NCBI RefSeq assembly: GCF_008933115.1
Contig: NZ_WBVO01000009.1
Location: 82,734-146,733 of the forward strand
DNA: 64,000 nt
Source: Phaeocystidibacter luteus
GTDB taxonomy: Bacteria > Bacteroidota > Bacteroidia > Flavobacteriales > Schleiferiaceae
Direction of reading: 5' to 3'
The position numbers and the translations under genes were made by a program. Positions 1 to 7,549 of this stretch are shown piece after piece (position 1 is the first letter of the stretch; every line of letters starts with the position of its first letter). Below the pieces are notes generated by a model, which saw only the letters and a list, made by a program, of their open reading frames with translations, made no database searches and was not told the DNA's origin.

Positions 1-157
1 TGTTGGAGAGTGTTCGAATGTGAGCTTGAGCAGAGCTGAAGTTCAGTTTGAAGATCTCTTCTATTGCTGAATTGAAGGTTTGATCGGTTTGAACCTGAGC
101 ACGCGAAGTACCAGAGATCCCGAGGAACAGGGCGAGAATGATGGCGATTTGGCGCAT
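1..157 (-). CDS. Secreted protein of unknown function, N-terminal fragment
   Basis: An ATG opens a frame that runs off the window edge, giving 52 codons. The start reads MRQIAIILALFLGISGTSRA followed by QVQTDQTF, a typical signal peptide with an Ala-X-Ala-like cleavage site. The mature part (about 30 residues seen) has no recognisable domain. The gene begins directly after the terminator of the upstream DUF164 gene, so it probably has a separate transcript or depends on read-through. Function cannot be assigned from the fragment. Confidence 0.7.
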   Translation of the reverse strand, partial: MRQIAIILALFLGISGTSRAQVQTDQTFNSAIEEIFKLNFSSAQAHIRTLSN

Positions 158-183
158 AAAAAAAGGGCTCAAATTGAGCCCTT
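158..183 (-). terminator. Rho-independent terminator of the DUF164 gene
   Basis: Read on the minus strand, AAGGGCTCAA and TTGAGCCCTT form a near-perfect inverted repeat followed by a run of seven T. It lies 22 bp after the DUF164 stop codon and ends immediately before the ATG of the next gene. Confidence 0.85.
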
Positions 184-205
184 GAAGTTACTAAGATGAA
201 GTGTC

Positions 206-1000
206 TTATTTAGCTTTCGCCAAGATATCTTCGATCATTTTACCCATGCGTTCCTCTTCCTCGCGTGCGAGTTCAGGGTCTACAAGGATACGACCACTGT
301 GTTCATCAGTGATGATTTTCTTACGCTGTGCAATCTCAAGCTGACGCTGCGGTGGGATAACGAAGAATGAACCTGCAGAGGCACCACGCTCGATAGAAAC
401 AACCGCTAGACGGTTGAGAGCTTTCTCGCGAATACGACGGTAACCAGTGTAGAGGCGCTCTTCGATGCCTTTACCGAGCTCTTCTGACTTCTTCAGAAGA
501 ATTTCTTCTTCTTTTTCGGTCTCGCTCATGATGCTCTTGAGTTCGCCTTGCTTGAATTCAAGGTGACTCTTGCGTTCAGCTAGCTTATCTGCTGCTGTTT
601 TCTTTACTTCCTTCTTGTTGGCAATTTTCGCTTCAAATTCCTTGATGCGCTTGTTGCTCAACTCGATTTCCAACTCTTGGAACTCGACTTCCTTAGAGAT
701 AGCATCGAACTCGCGGTTGTTGCGAACGTTCTTCTGCTGCTCTTCGTACTTCTTGATCTTTTCGGTGGCGTTCTTGATAACGATTTTGCGGTCTTTGATC
801 TCGTCTTCCAAGTCTTTGATCTCGTTAGAAACCTTTTCAACTCTTGTCTCGAGACCAGCAATTTCGTCCTCTAGATCTTCCACTTCCAATGGCAATTCTC
901 CGCGAAGGTTGCGGATCTCATCAATTCTGCGATCGATGATTTGAAGATCGTACAATGCGCGAAGCTTGTCTTCGACCGTCATTTCTTTCGTCTTTGCCAT
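206..1000 (-). CDS. DUF164 / C4-type zinc-ribbon family coiled-coil protein lacking its cysteines
   Basis: A 264-residue protein with a long, charged, heptad-rich coiled coil (residues about 10-190) and a C-terminal domain of the zinc-ribbon (DUF164) family. The family's role is poorly defined; a nucleic-acid or ribosome-associated function is often suggested. The C-terminal core IPPQRQLEI...KKII..E..GRILVD is well kept, but the four zinc ligands expected around it are S208, S211, D232 and S235, and the whole protein contains no cysteine. It can hardly bind zinc in the usual way. It starts 5 bp after the Nif3-family gene, so the two are probably cotranscribed. Family confident, function unknown. 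Confidence 0.85.
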   Translation of the reverse strand: MAKTKEMTVEDKLRALYDLQIIDRRIDEIRNLRGELPLEVEDLEDEIAGLETRVEKVSNEIKDLEDEIKDRKIVIKNATEKIKKYEEQQKNVRNNREFDAISKEVEFQELEIELSNKRIKEFEAKIANKKEVKKTAADKLAERKSHLEFKQGELKSIMSETEKEEEILLKKSEELGKGIEERLYTGYRRIREKALNRLAVVSIERGASAGSFFVIPPQRQLEIAQRKKIITDEHSGRILVDPELAREEEERMGKMIEDILAKAK

Positions 1001-1005
1001 AGAAC

Positions 1006-2097
1006 TTATAGATATAAAATGGGGTTCGTTTTGACTGCCGTCTTGAAGGTGGCAAAAGTAGGGAATTTTTCACGAATAGCATCGTACAATAGCTCAATCG
1101 TAAATTGCTCGGACTCAAAGTGTCCGATATCGGCGATTACAATGCGGTCATCCGCATCAAAAAACTGATGATACTTGAAGTCGCCCGTAACAAAAACATC
1201 CGCTTTTTGTCGGATGGCATCATTTAGCAAAAAGCTACCCGAACCTCCGCAAATAGCGATGTTCTTTACCTTTTCGCCAATCGGTTTCGTATATCGCACT
1301 ACTCCACCGACCTTTTCTTTGAGATATTTCAGAAACTCTAGAGTGGTCATTTCACTCTCCAACTCTCCAATCATGCCCGAGCCTGTTTCGGCTCGAGAAT
1401 TTTCAAGAGAAATGAGATCATAGGCCACTTCTTCATACGGATGTGACGCAAATAGTGCGTTCAGCACTTTGGATTGTCGGTCGAACGGATACAACACTTC
1501 CAATCTGAACTCTTCTTCTTCGTGACGTTGACCGGGAACGCCTACGAATGGATCAGAACCTTCGCCTCCCCTGAAGGTACCCGTACCGTCGTTTCGGAAT
1601 GAACATTCATCGTATGTGCCAATATTACCGGCTCCAGCGGCAAACAGGGCACTCATCACCTCATCAATATGAGATTTAGGAACGAAGGTGACTAACTTTC
1701 GAATCCAGCCTTTTTTGGGACTTAGAATCCGTGTATTCTGAAGTCCTAACACCTCGGCCAGCTTTGCGTTTACGCCAGTATCTACATTATCAAGATTTGT
1801 GTGGATGGCATAGAGCGCCACCCCTTTGACAATGGCCAACATTACGGTTCGCTCAATGTAATTCTTGCCATTGAGGCGTTTCAATCCGCTGAAAATGATG
1901 GGATGATGAGAAACGACGAGGTTTGCTCCTTTGGCGACTGCTTCTTCGATGACGGCTTCTGTGGCGTCGAGGCTTACAACTACGCCGGTGCATTCGTCGT
2001 TGGCATTACCAACAAGCAATCCGCTGTTGTCATACGATTCTTGATAGGCATTTGGGGCGATGCCTTCGAGGTGTGAAATGATATCCGCGATTCTCAT
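1006..2097 (-). CDS. Nif3-like dinuclear metal centre protein (YqfO/YbgI family)
   Basis: 363 residues, the length of the long YqfO-type members with a CutA1-like insert between the two halves of the Nif3 fold. Visible signatures are DNSGLLVG near the N-terminus, the metal-binding SHHPIIFSG and AIHTNLDN, and the C-terminal GDFKYHQFF and DIGHFESEQF. The His and Glu residues of these motifs are the usual ligands of the two metal ions. Databases often call the family GTP cyclohydrolase 1 type 2, but the in vivo role is unsettled. It leads a probable two-gene unit with the DUF164 protein. No truncation is seen. Confidence 0.9.
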   Translation of the reverse strand: MRIADIISHLEGIAPNAYQESYDNSGLLVGNANDECTGVVVSLDATEAVIEEAVAKGANLVVSHHPIIFSGLKRLNGKNYIERTVMLAIVKGVALYAIHTNLDNVDTGVNAKLAEVLGLQNTRILSPKKGWIRKLVTFVPKSHIDEVMSALFAAGAGNIGTYDECSFRNDGTGTFRGGEGSDPFVGVPGQRHEEEEFRLEVLYPFDRQSKVLNALFASHPYEEVAYDLISLENSRAETGSGMIGELESEMTTLEFLKYLKEKVGGVVRYTKPIGEKVKNIAICGGSGSFLLNDAIRQKADVFVTGDFKYHQFFDADDRIVIADIGHFESEQFTIELLYDAIREKFPTFATFKTAVKTNPILYL

Positions 2098-2101
2098 GTA
2101 G

Positions 2102-2109
2102 CGAATATA
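2102..2109 (-). promoter_or_regulatory. Possible -7 box of the Nif3-family gene
   Basis: The minus strand reads TATATTCG, one mismatch from the Bacteroidetes -7 box TAnnTTTG. It ends about 5 bp before the ATG, so if used the mRNA would be nearly leaderless. No clear -33 TTG is seen, so this is weak. Confidence 0.3.
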
Positions 2110-2126
2110 GCTTTTGTGGAAAAGAA

Positions 2127-2158
2127 AAAGCCCCTCTTCATTTCTGAAGAAGGGCTTA
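2127..2158 (-). terminator. Terminator of the S1 gene
   Basis: On the minus strand a 13-bp stem (AAGCCCTTCTTCA with TGAAGAGGGGCTT, one T-G wobble) closes a GAAA tetraloop and runs into TTTTTCTTTT. It starts about 25 bp after the rpsA stop codon. Confidence 0.9.
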
Positions 2159-2182
2159 GATATGAGAACTTGGGTTTGGCGA

Positions 2183-4177
2183 TTACTCGCTGTCTTCCAT
2201 GTCTTTCTTCAACTTCGCTAGTGCGTCAAGGTCACCAAGAGTGGTCTTCTCAACAGATTGAGCAGCCTTCTTAGCTGGACGTCCTTTGCTTGCACCTGCG
2301 TCATCAGCTGGTACGTCTTCAGCACCACCTGCAACTTCTTTGTGAAGTTGAGTGTGAGATACTACGATACGACGAGCATCTTTGCTGAATTCGATCACTT
2401 TGAAGTCAAGTGTTTCACCCGCTTTGATAGAAGAACCGTCTTCTTTCGCAGTGTGGCGACCTGGGCAGAATCCTTCTACACCGAAAGTCTCGAACATTAC
2501 GTTGGCTCCTTTATCGAATACGTCAACAACTTTTCCTTCGTGTACGCTACCTACAGTGAATACTGCAGAGTAGTTATCCCAAGGGTTTTCTTGAACTTGC
2601 TTGTGACCAAGGCTCAAGCGACGGTTTTCAACGTCAACTTCGAGAACTTTAACCTCAAGCTCAGCACCGATGCTAGTAAACTCGCTAGGGTGCTTGATTT
2701 TCTTAGTCCAAGAAAGGTCTGAGATGTGAATCAAACCGTCGATACCTTCTTCTAGCTCAACAAATACACCGAAGTTGGTGAAGTTGCGAACCACGCCTTT
2801 GTGCTGGCTTCCTGAAGGGTACTTAGTTTGGATATCAGCCCATGGATCTGGAGTAAGTTGCTTCATGCCGAGTGACATCTTACGATCCTCGCGGTCGAGG
2901 GTAAGGATGATCGCTTCAACTTCGTCGCCAACCTTCACGAAATCTTGAGCGCTGCGGAGGTGAGTACTCCAGCTCATTTCAGATACGTGGATAAGGCCTT
3001 CAACGCCTGGCTGAACTTCTACGAATGCACCGTAGTCAGCGAGAACAACAACTTTTCCTTTAACCTTGTCACCAACATTGAGTTCCTCAGATAGAGCATC
3101 CCAAGGGTGTGCCTCAAGCTGCTTGATACCCAATTGGATACGTGTCTTGGCTTCGTCGAAGTCCAAGATAACAACGTTGAGTTTCTGGTCGAGTTCAACC
3201 ACTTCAGATGGGTGGTTGATGCGGCTCCAAGAAAGGTCGGTAATGTGTACCAATCCGTCAACACCACCAAGGTCGATGAACACACCGTAAGAAGTGATGT
3301 TCTTAACGATACCTTCGAGAACCTGACCTTTCTCAAGCTGAGAAATGATCTTACGCTTCTGCTCTTCAAGGTCAGCTTCGATAAGCGCCTTGTGAGAAAC
3401 AACCACGTTTTTGAACTCTTGGTTGATCTTAACGATCTTGAATTCCATAGTCTTGTCAACGTACGCATCGTAGTCACGGATAGGCTTCACATCGATTTGT
3501 GAACCTGGCAAGAATGCTTCCAATCCGAATACGTCTACGATCATACCACCCTTCGTGCGGCACTTCACGTAACCATTAACAACTTCTTCATTGTCGTAAG
3601 CTTCGTTCACACGATCCCAAGCCTTGATAGAACGGGCTTTGCGGTGTGAAAGAACGAGCTGTCCGTACTTGTCTTCCTGCTTGTCAACGAGCACTTCAAC
3701 ATCATCACCTACTTTGAGGTCTGGGTTGTAGCGGAACTCATTGAGAGAAACAACACCTTCAGACTTCGACGCGATGTCGATGATAGCGTCACGATCAGTG
3801 ATGTTAACCACTTTACCGTTTACTACTTGGTGCTCAACTGAAGAACCAAGGGTGTCTTCGTACATCTGAGCGAGCTCATCGTACTGTGCACCTTTCTTGA
3901 TTGTTCCGCTTTCGTAAGCGTCCCAGTCGAATTCTGTTTCTTGTTCTGGAGTAAGGTCTACTTCCTCTTCAGATTCTTCATCCTCCTCAACTTCTTCAGC
4001 TTTCGGAGCTGCTTTCTTCTTTGGAGCAGACTTTTTAGGAGCGGCTTTCTCAGCCTTCGGAGCTTCCTCCTTTACCTCTTCTGTAGTTTCTTCGGTTGCA
4101 ACTGCTTCCTCAGCAACTACTGTTTCTTCTGCCTTTTCAGCTTTCGCTTCAGCGGCTTTTTTGTTTTCTTCTGCCAT
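2183..4177 (-). CDS. rpsA: 30S ribosomal protein S1
   Basis: Six S1 RNA-binding repeats can be counted, beginning near HQVVNGKVV and ending near DARRIVVSHTQL; the third, GIVKNITSYGVFIDLGGVDG, is the most typical. S1 binds mRNA on the 30S subunit, which should matter for initiation in a lineage with few Shine-Dalgarno sites. About 110 residues of Ala/Lys/Glu-rich, probably disordered sequence precede repeat 1, and a short charged tail follows repeat 6. I start at MAEENKK (664 residues); an in-frame ATG 13 codons upstream (MLVNPRYK) is possible but reads less like the family. A consensus promoter lies about 125 bp upstream and a strong terminator follows. Confidence 0.96.
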   Translation of the reverse strand: MAEENKKAAEAKAEKAEETVVAEEAVATEETTEEVKEEAPKAEKAAPKKSAPKKKAAPKAEEVEEDEESEEEVDLTPEQETEFDWDAYESGTIKKGAQYDELAQMYEDTLGSSVEHQVVNGKVVNITDRDAIIDIASKSEGVVSLNEFRYNPDLKVGDDVEVLVDKQEDKYGQLVLSHRKARSIKAWDRVNEAYDNEEVVNGYVKCRTKGGMIVDVFGLEAFLPGSQIDVKPIRDYDAYVDKTMEFKIVKINQEFKNVVVSHKALIEADLEEQKRKIISQLEKGQVLEGIVKNITSYGVFIDLGGVDGLVHITDLSWSRINHPSEVVELDQKLNVVILDFDEAKTRIQLGIKQLEAHPWDALSEELNVGDKVKGKVVVLADYGAFVEVQPGVEGLIHVSEMSWSTHLRSAQDFVKVGDEVEAIILTLDREDRKMSLGMKQLTPDPWADIQTKYPSGSQHKGVVRNFTNFGVFVELEEGIDGLIHISDLSWTKKIKHPSEFTSIGAELEVKVLEVDVENRRLSLGHKQVQENPWDNYSAVFTVGSVHEGKVVDVFDKGANVMFETFGVEGFCPGRHTAKEDGSSIKAGETLDFKVIEFSKDARRIVVSHTQLHKEVAGGAEDVPADDAGASKGRPAKKAAQSVEKTTLGDLDALAKLKKDMEDSE

Positions 4178-4301
4178 GCGGCCTAAGAGCTTTTTGTATC
4201 TCGGGTTGACAAGCATTCAGGAAAAACACCGGGAGACGTTTTACATGTATTTGAAAATCACCTATTTCCCCGCTTGTCTGCGTCCTTAGGAAAAAGGGCT
4301 G

Positions 4302-4332
4302 CAAATATACGGGGTATTTATTTGATAAACAA
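4302..4332 (-). promoter_or_regulatory. rpsA promoter (Bacteroidetes consensus)
   Basis: The minus strand carries TTG, 20 bp, then TATATTTG, an exact match to TAnnTTTG with acceptable spacing. The expected transcript would have a leader of about 115-120 nt, long enough for control by S1 itself, although I see no defined structure there. Confidence 0.7.
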
Positions 4333-4369
4333 TAGGGTTAGAAGGGGTGGACTAATGGACTGTTGGATT

Positions 4370-4466
4370 GTTCCGACTGAAGGGAGGAATCCCGAGAGGC
4401 GCAGCCGATTCGGGAGAGGGTTGGACTGAAGGAGGGTTAGAGGGTTAGAGGGTTAGACCGTTAGAC
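4370..4466. repeat. Intergenic repeat of about 97 bp, copy 1
   Basis: The unit begins GTTCCGACTGAAGGGAGG, contains an imperfect hairpin with arms CCCGA and TCGGG around GGCGCAGCC, then GGGTTGGACT and a run of GGGTTAGA and CCGTTAGAC short repeats. Copies 2 and 3 match it nearly base for base except at the variable ends. Degenerate relatives lie at about 4476-4517 and 4632-4675. No open frame is conserved across the copies. Confidence 0.85.
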
Positions 4467-4523
4467 GGGGTTACCAATCTCAGCTAGGCATCTCGAAAGG
4501 CTCAGCCTACCCAGGAGTCTGTT

Positions 4524-4620
4524 GTTCCGACTAACAGGAGGAATCCCGAGAGGCGAAGCCGATTCGGGAGAGGGTTGGACTGTAGGAGGGTTAGAGGGTT
4601 AGACCGTTAGACAGTTAGAC
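4524..4620. repeat. Intergenic repeat of about 97 bp, copy 2
   Basis: Same unit and orientation as copy 1: GTTCCGACT, a CCCGA/TCGGG hairpin now with GGCGAAGCC inside, then GGGTTAGA and CCGTTAGAC tails. It has one fewer GGGTTAGA unit than copy 1 and an extra AGTTAGAC at the end. The rest of 4178-4843 holds the rpsA leader and promoter, diverged repeat fragments and no credible gene. Confidence 0.85.
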
Positions 4621-4816
4621 AGAGTTGTCGATTACACTGAGGAATTCTGTGAGGCATAGCCGACGCGGGAGACTGCAGAGCTACTGGTTTCAATGAGGGA
4701 ATGTCGTAGACTGGTCTGCTAGATATCAAATCGGGATTCAATACTTGTTGTGCCGTGAATTCTAAATATTGCGCGGGAGACCCATTGAAACAATGCTCAA
4801 CAAGCATCATAATCGT

Positions 4817-4824
4817 TACATTTG
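4817..4824 (+). promoter_or_regulatory. -7 promoter box of the unknown secreted protein gene
   Basis: TACATTTG matches TAnnTTTG exactly and lies 19 bp before the ATG. No TTG occurs at the usual distance upstream, so only the -7 half is supported. Confidence 0.45.
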
Positions 4825-4843
4825 ACCGAATAAAGCTCTTCTC

Positions 4844-5530
4844 ATGAAAATCTCTTTGCTACTCATCGCTGCATTCAGCAGTTATTTCAGTTTCAGCCAA
4901 AACACAATTACCAAAACCCTAAGTGTAGATACAATCTATTTCAGTCTTGATTTAACTGATGTTGAAGCATTAAACAAACTCTCACCCTACTCTCGCAACA
5001 GAGATAGTTTAACTGCCTACCATGCTTCCGTTGGTCGCGATCCTTTGAACAATGGTTGTCGGAGTATCGTAAAAGCAGAAGGCACGTTCAAAGTTAAAGC
5101 TGACGGATCGGAAACCTTATTTATGGTAGACACATTGGTTTATCCCGACCCGATTTATTCACACAAATTTGGGACGTCCTTCCTAAACCTAGACAGAGAT
5201 GGCATTCGCTACTTCGTGGAACCCGGCTTGTATGGTGACACACTTTGGAGTGCCTCACTGGATTCATTAGAATTTCCTAGTGACCTAAACCTCAATAGTG
5301 ATTACTACCCGGTTTACACCACATTATCCGACATTGAGTCATCATTAGAACGGCAAGGGTTCAGCTTAAGATTTGATATGCTTTGCTTCACAACCAATCG
5401 GCTCATTATGCCCATATATAGTCTCGAATGGTATTCAGAACAAGCTATCGAAAAACAAGAATTTACCTACGTAACCATTCAAGCGTGGAAAGGTCATCGT
5501 CGATGGACGTATCGAATAGTGTTCATGTAG
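4844..5530 (+). CDS. Secreted protein of unknown function
   Basis: 228 residues beginning with the signal peptide MKISLLLIAAFSSYFSFSQ. The mature protein looks soluble, with no further membrane segments, no lipobox and no T9SS C-terminal domain. I recognise no family. Two Cys residues (in NNGCRS and DMLCFTT) could form a disulfide in the periplasm. The gene looks more AT-rich than its surroundings and stands alone between copies 2 and 3 of the 97-bp repeat, which suggests an accessory cassette. A Bacteroidetes -7 box lies just upstream, so it is probably expressed. Function not assigned. Confidence 0.75.
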   Translation: MKISLLLIAAFSSYFSFSQNTITKTLSVDTIYFSLDLTDVEALNKLSPYSRNRDSLTAYHASVGRDPLNNGCRSIVKAEGTFKVKADGSETLFMVDTLVYPDPIYSHKFGTSFLNLDRDGIRYFVEPGLYGDTLWSASLDSLEFPSDLNLNSDYYPVYTTLSDIESSLERQGFSLRFDMLCFTTNRLIMPIYSLEWYSEQAIEKQEFTYVTIQAWKGHRRWTYRIVFM

Positions 5531-5865
5531 GACTTTCTAGAAGCGACATAAAAAGTAGAACATCCCATCTGAATAACATAGCAGCACTCACCTAGAATTC
5601 CTTAGTGTGTATGTTGGCCTCAAGTGGTCGGCAACTGGTGGCCAGATGTCCTGGTCAGCGATCTTTTTTCGTGGGGTCTGCTAGCCCCACCCCGTTCTCA
5701 AGCTACGATTCCCCCAGGCATTAATCGGAAAGTAAACGTTTACAAACGCTTAGTTTTCAACAGACAAGACTTTCGAAAGATTGAAGTTGGTTGTTTGGAC
5801 CGTTGGACTTTAGGAGGGTTAGAGGGTTGGACTTTCAGATGGTCGGACTTACGGACTTTGGGAAT
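5531..5865. other. Non-coding stretch with a 12-bp palindrome
   Basis: No credible gene is present. Positions 5671-5690 form a GTGGGG/CCCCAC hairpin that could end transcription of the preceding gene but has no T-run. GTAAACGTTTAC at 5732-5743 is a perfect palindrome. From about 5795 the sequence degrades into GGAGGGTTAGAGGGTTGGACTT-like short repeats related to the tail of the 97-bp repeat. Confidence 0.5.
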
Positions 5866-5970
5866 GTTCCGACTGAAAGGAGGAATCCCGAGAGGCGAAG
5901 CCGATTCGGGAGAGGGTTGGACTGTAGGAGGGTTAGAGGGTTAGACCGTTAGACCGTTAGACCGTTAGAC
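5866..5970. repeat. Intergenic repeat of about 97 bp, copy 3
   Basis: Closest to copy 2, with the same GGCGAAGCC core in the CCCGA/TCGGG hairpin. The 3' tail has three successive CCGTTAGAC-like units. A degenerate relative follows at about 5976-6025. Together with copy 2 it brackets the unknown secreted protein gene in direct orientation. Confidence 0.85.
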
Positions 5971-6070
5971 TTATTTACCGACGACATTAAGGCTTCTCGT
6001 GAGGCTTAGTCAACGCATGGGAAGGATAGACCAACCAGCCTTCAACCTACCTTCGGGCCCACAGCTCTAC

Positions 6071-6211
6071 CCTTTCCGCCGATAGGCGGATCCTTTTCGC
6101 CGGCAGGCGAATCCTTTCCGCTGGCAAGCGGATCCTTTCCGCCGCAGGCGTATCCTTTCCGCCGTCAGGCGAATCCTTTCCGCTGGCAAGCGGATCCTTT
6201 CCGCCGCAGGC
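6071..6211 (-). repeat. Orphan array of seven covarying hairpins
   Basis: Seven units with a period of about 21 bp. Each is a short stem-loop joined by AAAGGA on the minus strand. Complementary arm pairs include TCCGCC/GGCGGA, TTCGCC/GGCGAA and TCCGCT/AGCGGA, so both sides of the stem change together. Minus-strand loops are TATC, TGCC, TGC and TGAC. The purine linker is on the minus strand, but no minus-strand gene ends here; the nearest coding start is the plus-strand DUF2911 gene 73 bp away. Related to the arrays after rodA, ppiD and the CorC gene. Confidence 0.9.
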
Positions 6212-6284
6212 GCCCCCCTTGCTTTTCCCCACCCTTTTCCCGAACTTCACCCTGCTACTCGAGCTGGCACTACCTCAACTCATC

Positions 6285-7427
6285 ATGAAAACTTCAATTT
6301 TGAGTACTGCTTTCGCAGTGTGCCTCTCCCTTTCCCTTTCCGCCCAGATTTCCGGTCCGCCCTCTGGCGGTAACCAACACGCCGAAACTACCCAATGGAT
6401 GGGGCCAGTTTCCGTAAAAGTCCATTATTCAAGTCCCGATGTCAAAGGCCCAAACGGACAAGATAGACGCGGCCATATATGGGGAGAACTCATTCCGTAT
6501 GGATTGAATAACCTCGGCTTTGGAGCCAGTTCCGAAGAGTCCCCTTCGCCCTGGAGAGCCGGAGCAAACGAAAACACCACCGTCACTCTTTCACACGACG
6601 TAATGGTCGAAGGTCAACCCCTCGCAGCCGGCACGTATGGCCTGCACATGATTGTGGAAGAAGAAGGACCCTGGACCGTCATCTTCTCGCACCGCAGCGA
6701 GGATTGGGGCAGTTTCTTTTACGACCCACAATACGATGCCCTTCGTGTAGAAGTAACTCCCAAAGAACACGAGTACACCGAATGGCTCAATTTCACCTTT
6801 ACTGACCGCCAACTCACCAGCTGCGTGATGGAGCTTCAATGGGAGGATATTGCCGTGCCCATTTCTTTCGAGGCTCCCAATGTGATGGAGTTGTACGCCG
6901 CAACCATCGAAGGTGAGCTTCATAATCAACAAGGATTCACTGCCCAAAACTGGGCGCAGGGAGCACTGTTCCTCGCAAACAACAATATGGATCTCGAAAA
7001 AGCCGAAGAGTGGGCCGATTATGCGTTGAACGCTCCGTTCATCGGACAAAGAAATGCCACTACCCTTCGCGCAAAAGCACGTGTGCTCATGGCGAACGAA
7101 AAGACGGATGAGGCCAAATCGCTCTTCCTCGAATCAGTTACACACCCAACAGGAAGTGTGTTCCAAAACCACGGACTCGGACGCCAAATGATTCCATTGG
7201 ATGCAGAATTCGCACTGGAAATTTTCAAGGCCAATGCTGATACCTACCCAGACCAGTGGCCCGTGAACGTAGGACTCATGCGCGGCTATTCCGCCATGGG
7301 CGAATTCGAAAAGGCCATAGAATACGGTGAAAAAGCATTGGAAAATGTGCCTGAAGGCGACAACCTTAACGGCCCCGCCCTTGAAGCCAACTTGGAGAAA
7401 TTGAGGAAGGGGGAGGACATTAATTAG
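6285..7427 (+). CDS. DUF2911 domain protein with C-terminal TPR-like region, secreted
   Basis: 380 residues from MKTSILSTAFAVCLSLSLSA, a clear signal peptide; I reject the ATG 22 codons upstream because it would bury this signal. Residues about 35-190 are a DUF2911 domain with the typical WRAGANENTTVTLS, GTYGLHMIVEEEGPWTVI and WGSFFYDP segments. Residues about 210-375 are helical with TPR-like pairs (EKAEEWADYAL, FEKAIEYGEKAL). DUF2911 has no known biochemical role. The product is probably periplasmic. A short strong terminator follows, so it is likely a single-gene unit. No promoter is obvious in the hairpin array upstream. Confidence 0.88.
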   Translation: MKTSILSTAFAVCLSLSLSAQISGPPSGGNQHAETTQWMGPVSVKVHYSSPDVKGPNGQDRRGHIWGELIPYGLNNLGFGASSEESPSPWRAGANENTTVTLSHDVMVEGQPLAAGTYGLHMIVEEEGPWTVIFSHRSEDWGSFFYDPQYDALRVEVTPKEHEYTEWLNFTFTDRQLTSCVMELQWEDIAVPISFEAPNVMELYAATIEGELHNQQGFTAQNWAQGALFLANNNMDLEKAEEWADYALNAPFIGQRNATTLRAKARVLMANEKTDEAKSLFLESVTHPTGSVFQNHGLGRQMIPLDAEFALEIFKANADTYPDQWPVNVGLMRGYSAMGEFEKAIEYGEKALENVPEGDNLNGPALEANLEKLRKGEDIN

Positions 7428-7433
7428 ATTCAA

Positions 7434-7460
7434 TGCCCCGGCGAGAGTCGGGGCACTTTT
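7434..7460 (+). terminator. Terminator of the DUF2911 gene
   Basis: TGCCCCG and CGGGGCA form a 7-bp GC-rich stem with an 8-nt loop, followed by C and TTTT. It starts 6 bp after the stop codon. Confidence 0.85.
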
Positions 7461-7493
7461 GAACCAACCGTTATCCGGAATGTTTTTACTGTG

Positions 7494-7520
7494 TTGACAA
7501 CCATGTTTTTAGTACTTTCG
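7494..7520 (+). promoter_or_regulatory. Promoter of the MbnP/MbnH-like cluster
   Basis: TTG, a 16-bp spacer and TACTTTCG (one mismatch to TAnnTTTG) lie 29 bp before the ATG. The spacing is slightly short for the Bacteroidetes consensus. Confidence 0.5.
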
Positions 7521-7549
7521 TACTACTCGTTAAGCACAACTACAGAATC

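Noticed and set aside
4430..4620. Telomere-like GGGTTAGA tracts
   Set aside because: Only a few short units inside a larger intergenic repeat; a telomeric role makes no sense in this context.
4607..4810. 67-codon minus-strand frame
   Set aside because: It begins near the rest of a degenerate repeat, has no family-like sequence, and lies in a non-coding stretch beside the promoter of another gene.
5624..5944. 106-codon plus-strand frame
   Set aside because: Its second half is the translation of GGTTAGAGGG-type repeats and repeat copy 3; the other copies do not keep the frame.
6071..6211. CRISPR array
   Set aside because: The unit is about 21 bp in total with no room for unique spacers, repeats are not identical, and no cas gene is present.
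6047..6250. 67-codon minus-strand frame with AERIRLPAERIRLP repeats
   Set aside because: It is the translation of the 21-bp hairpin array. The DNA changes are compensatory within stems and do not preserve an amino acid pattern.
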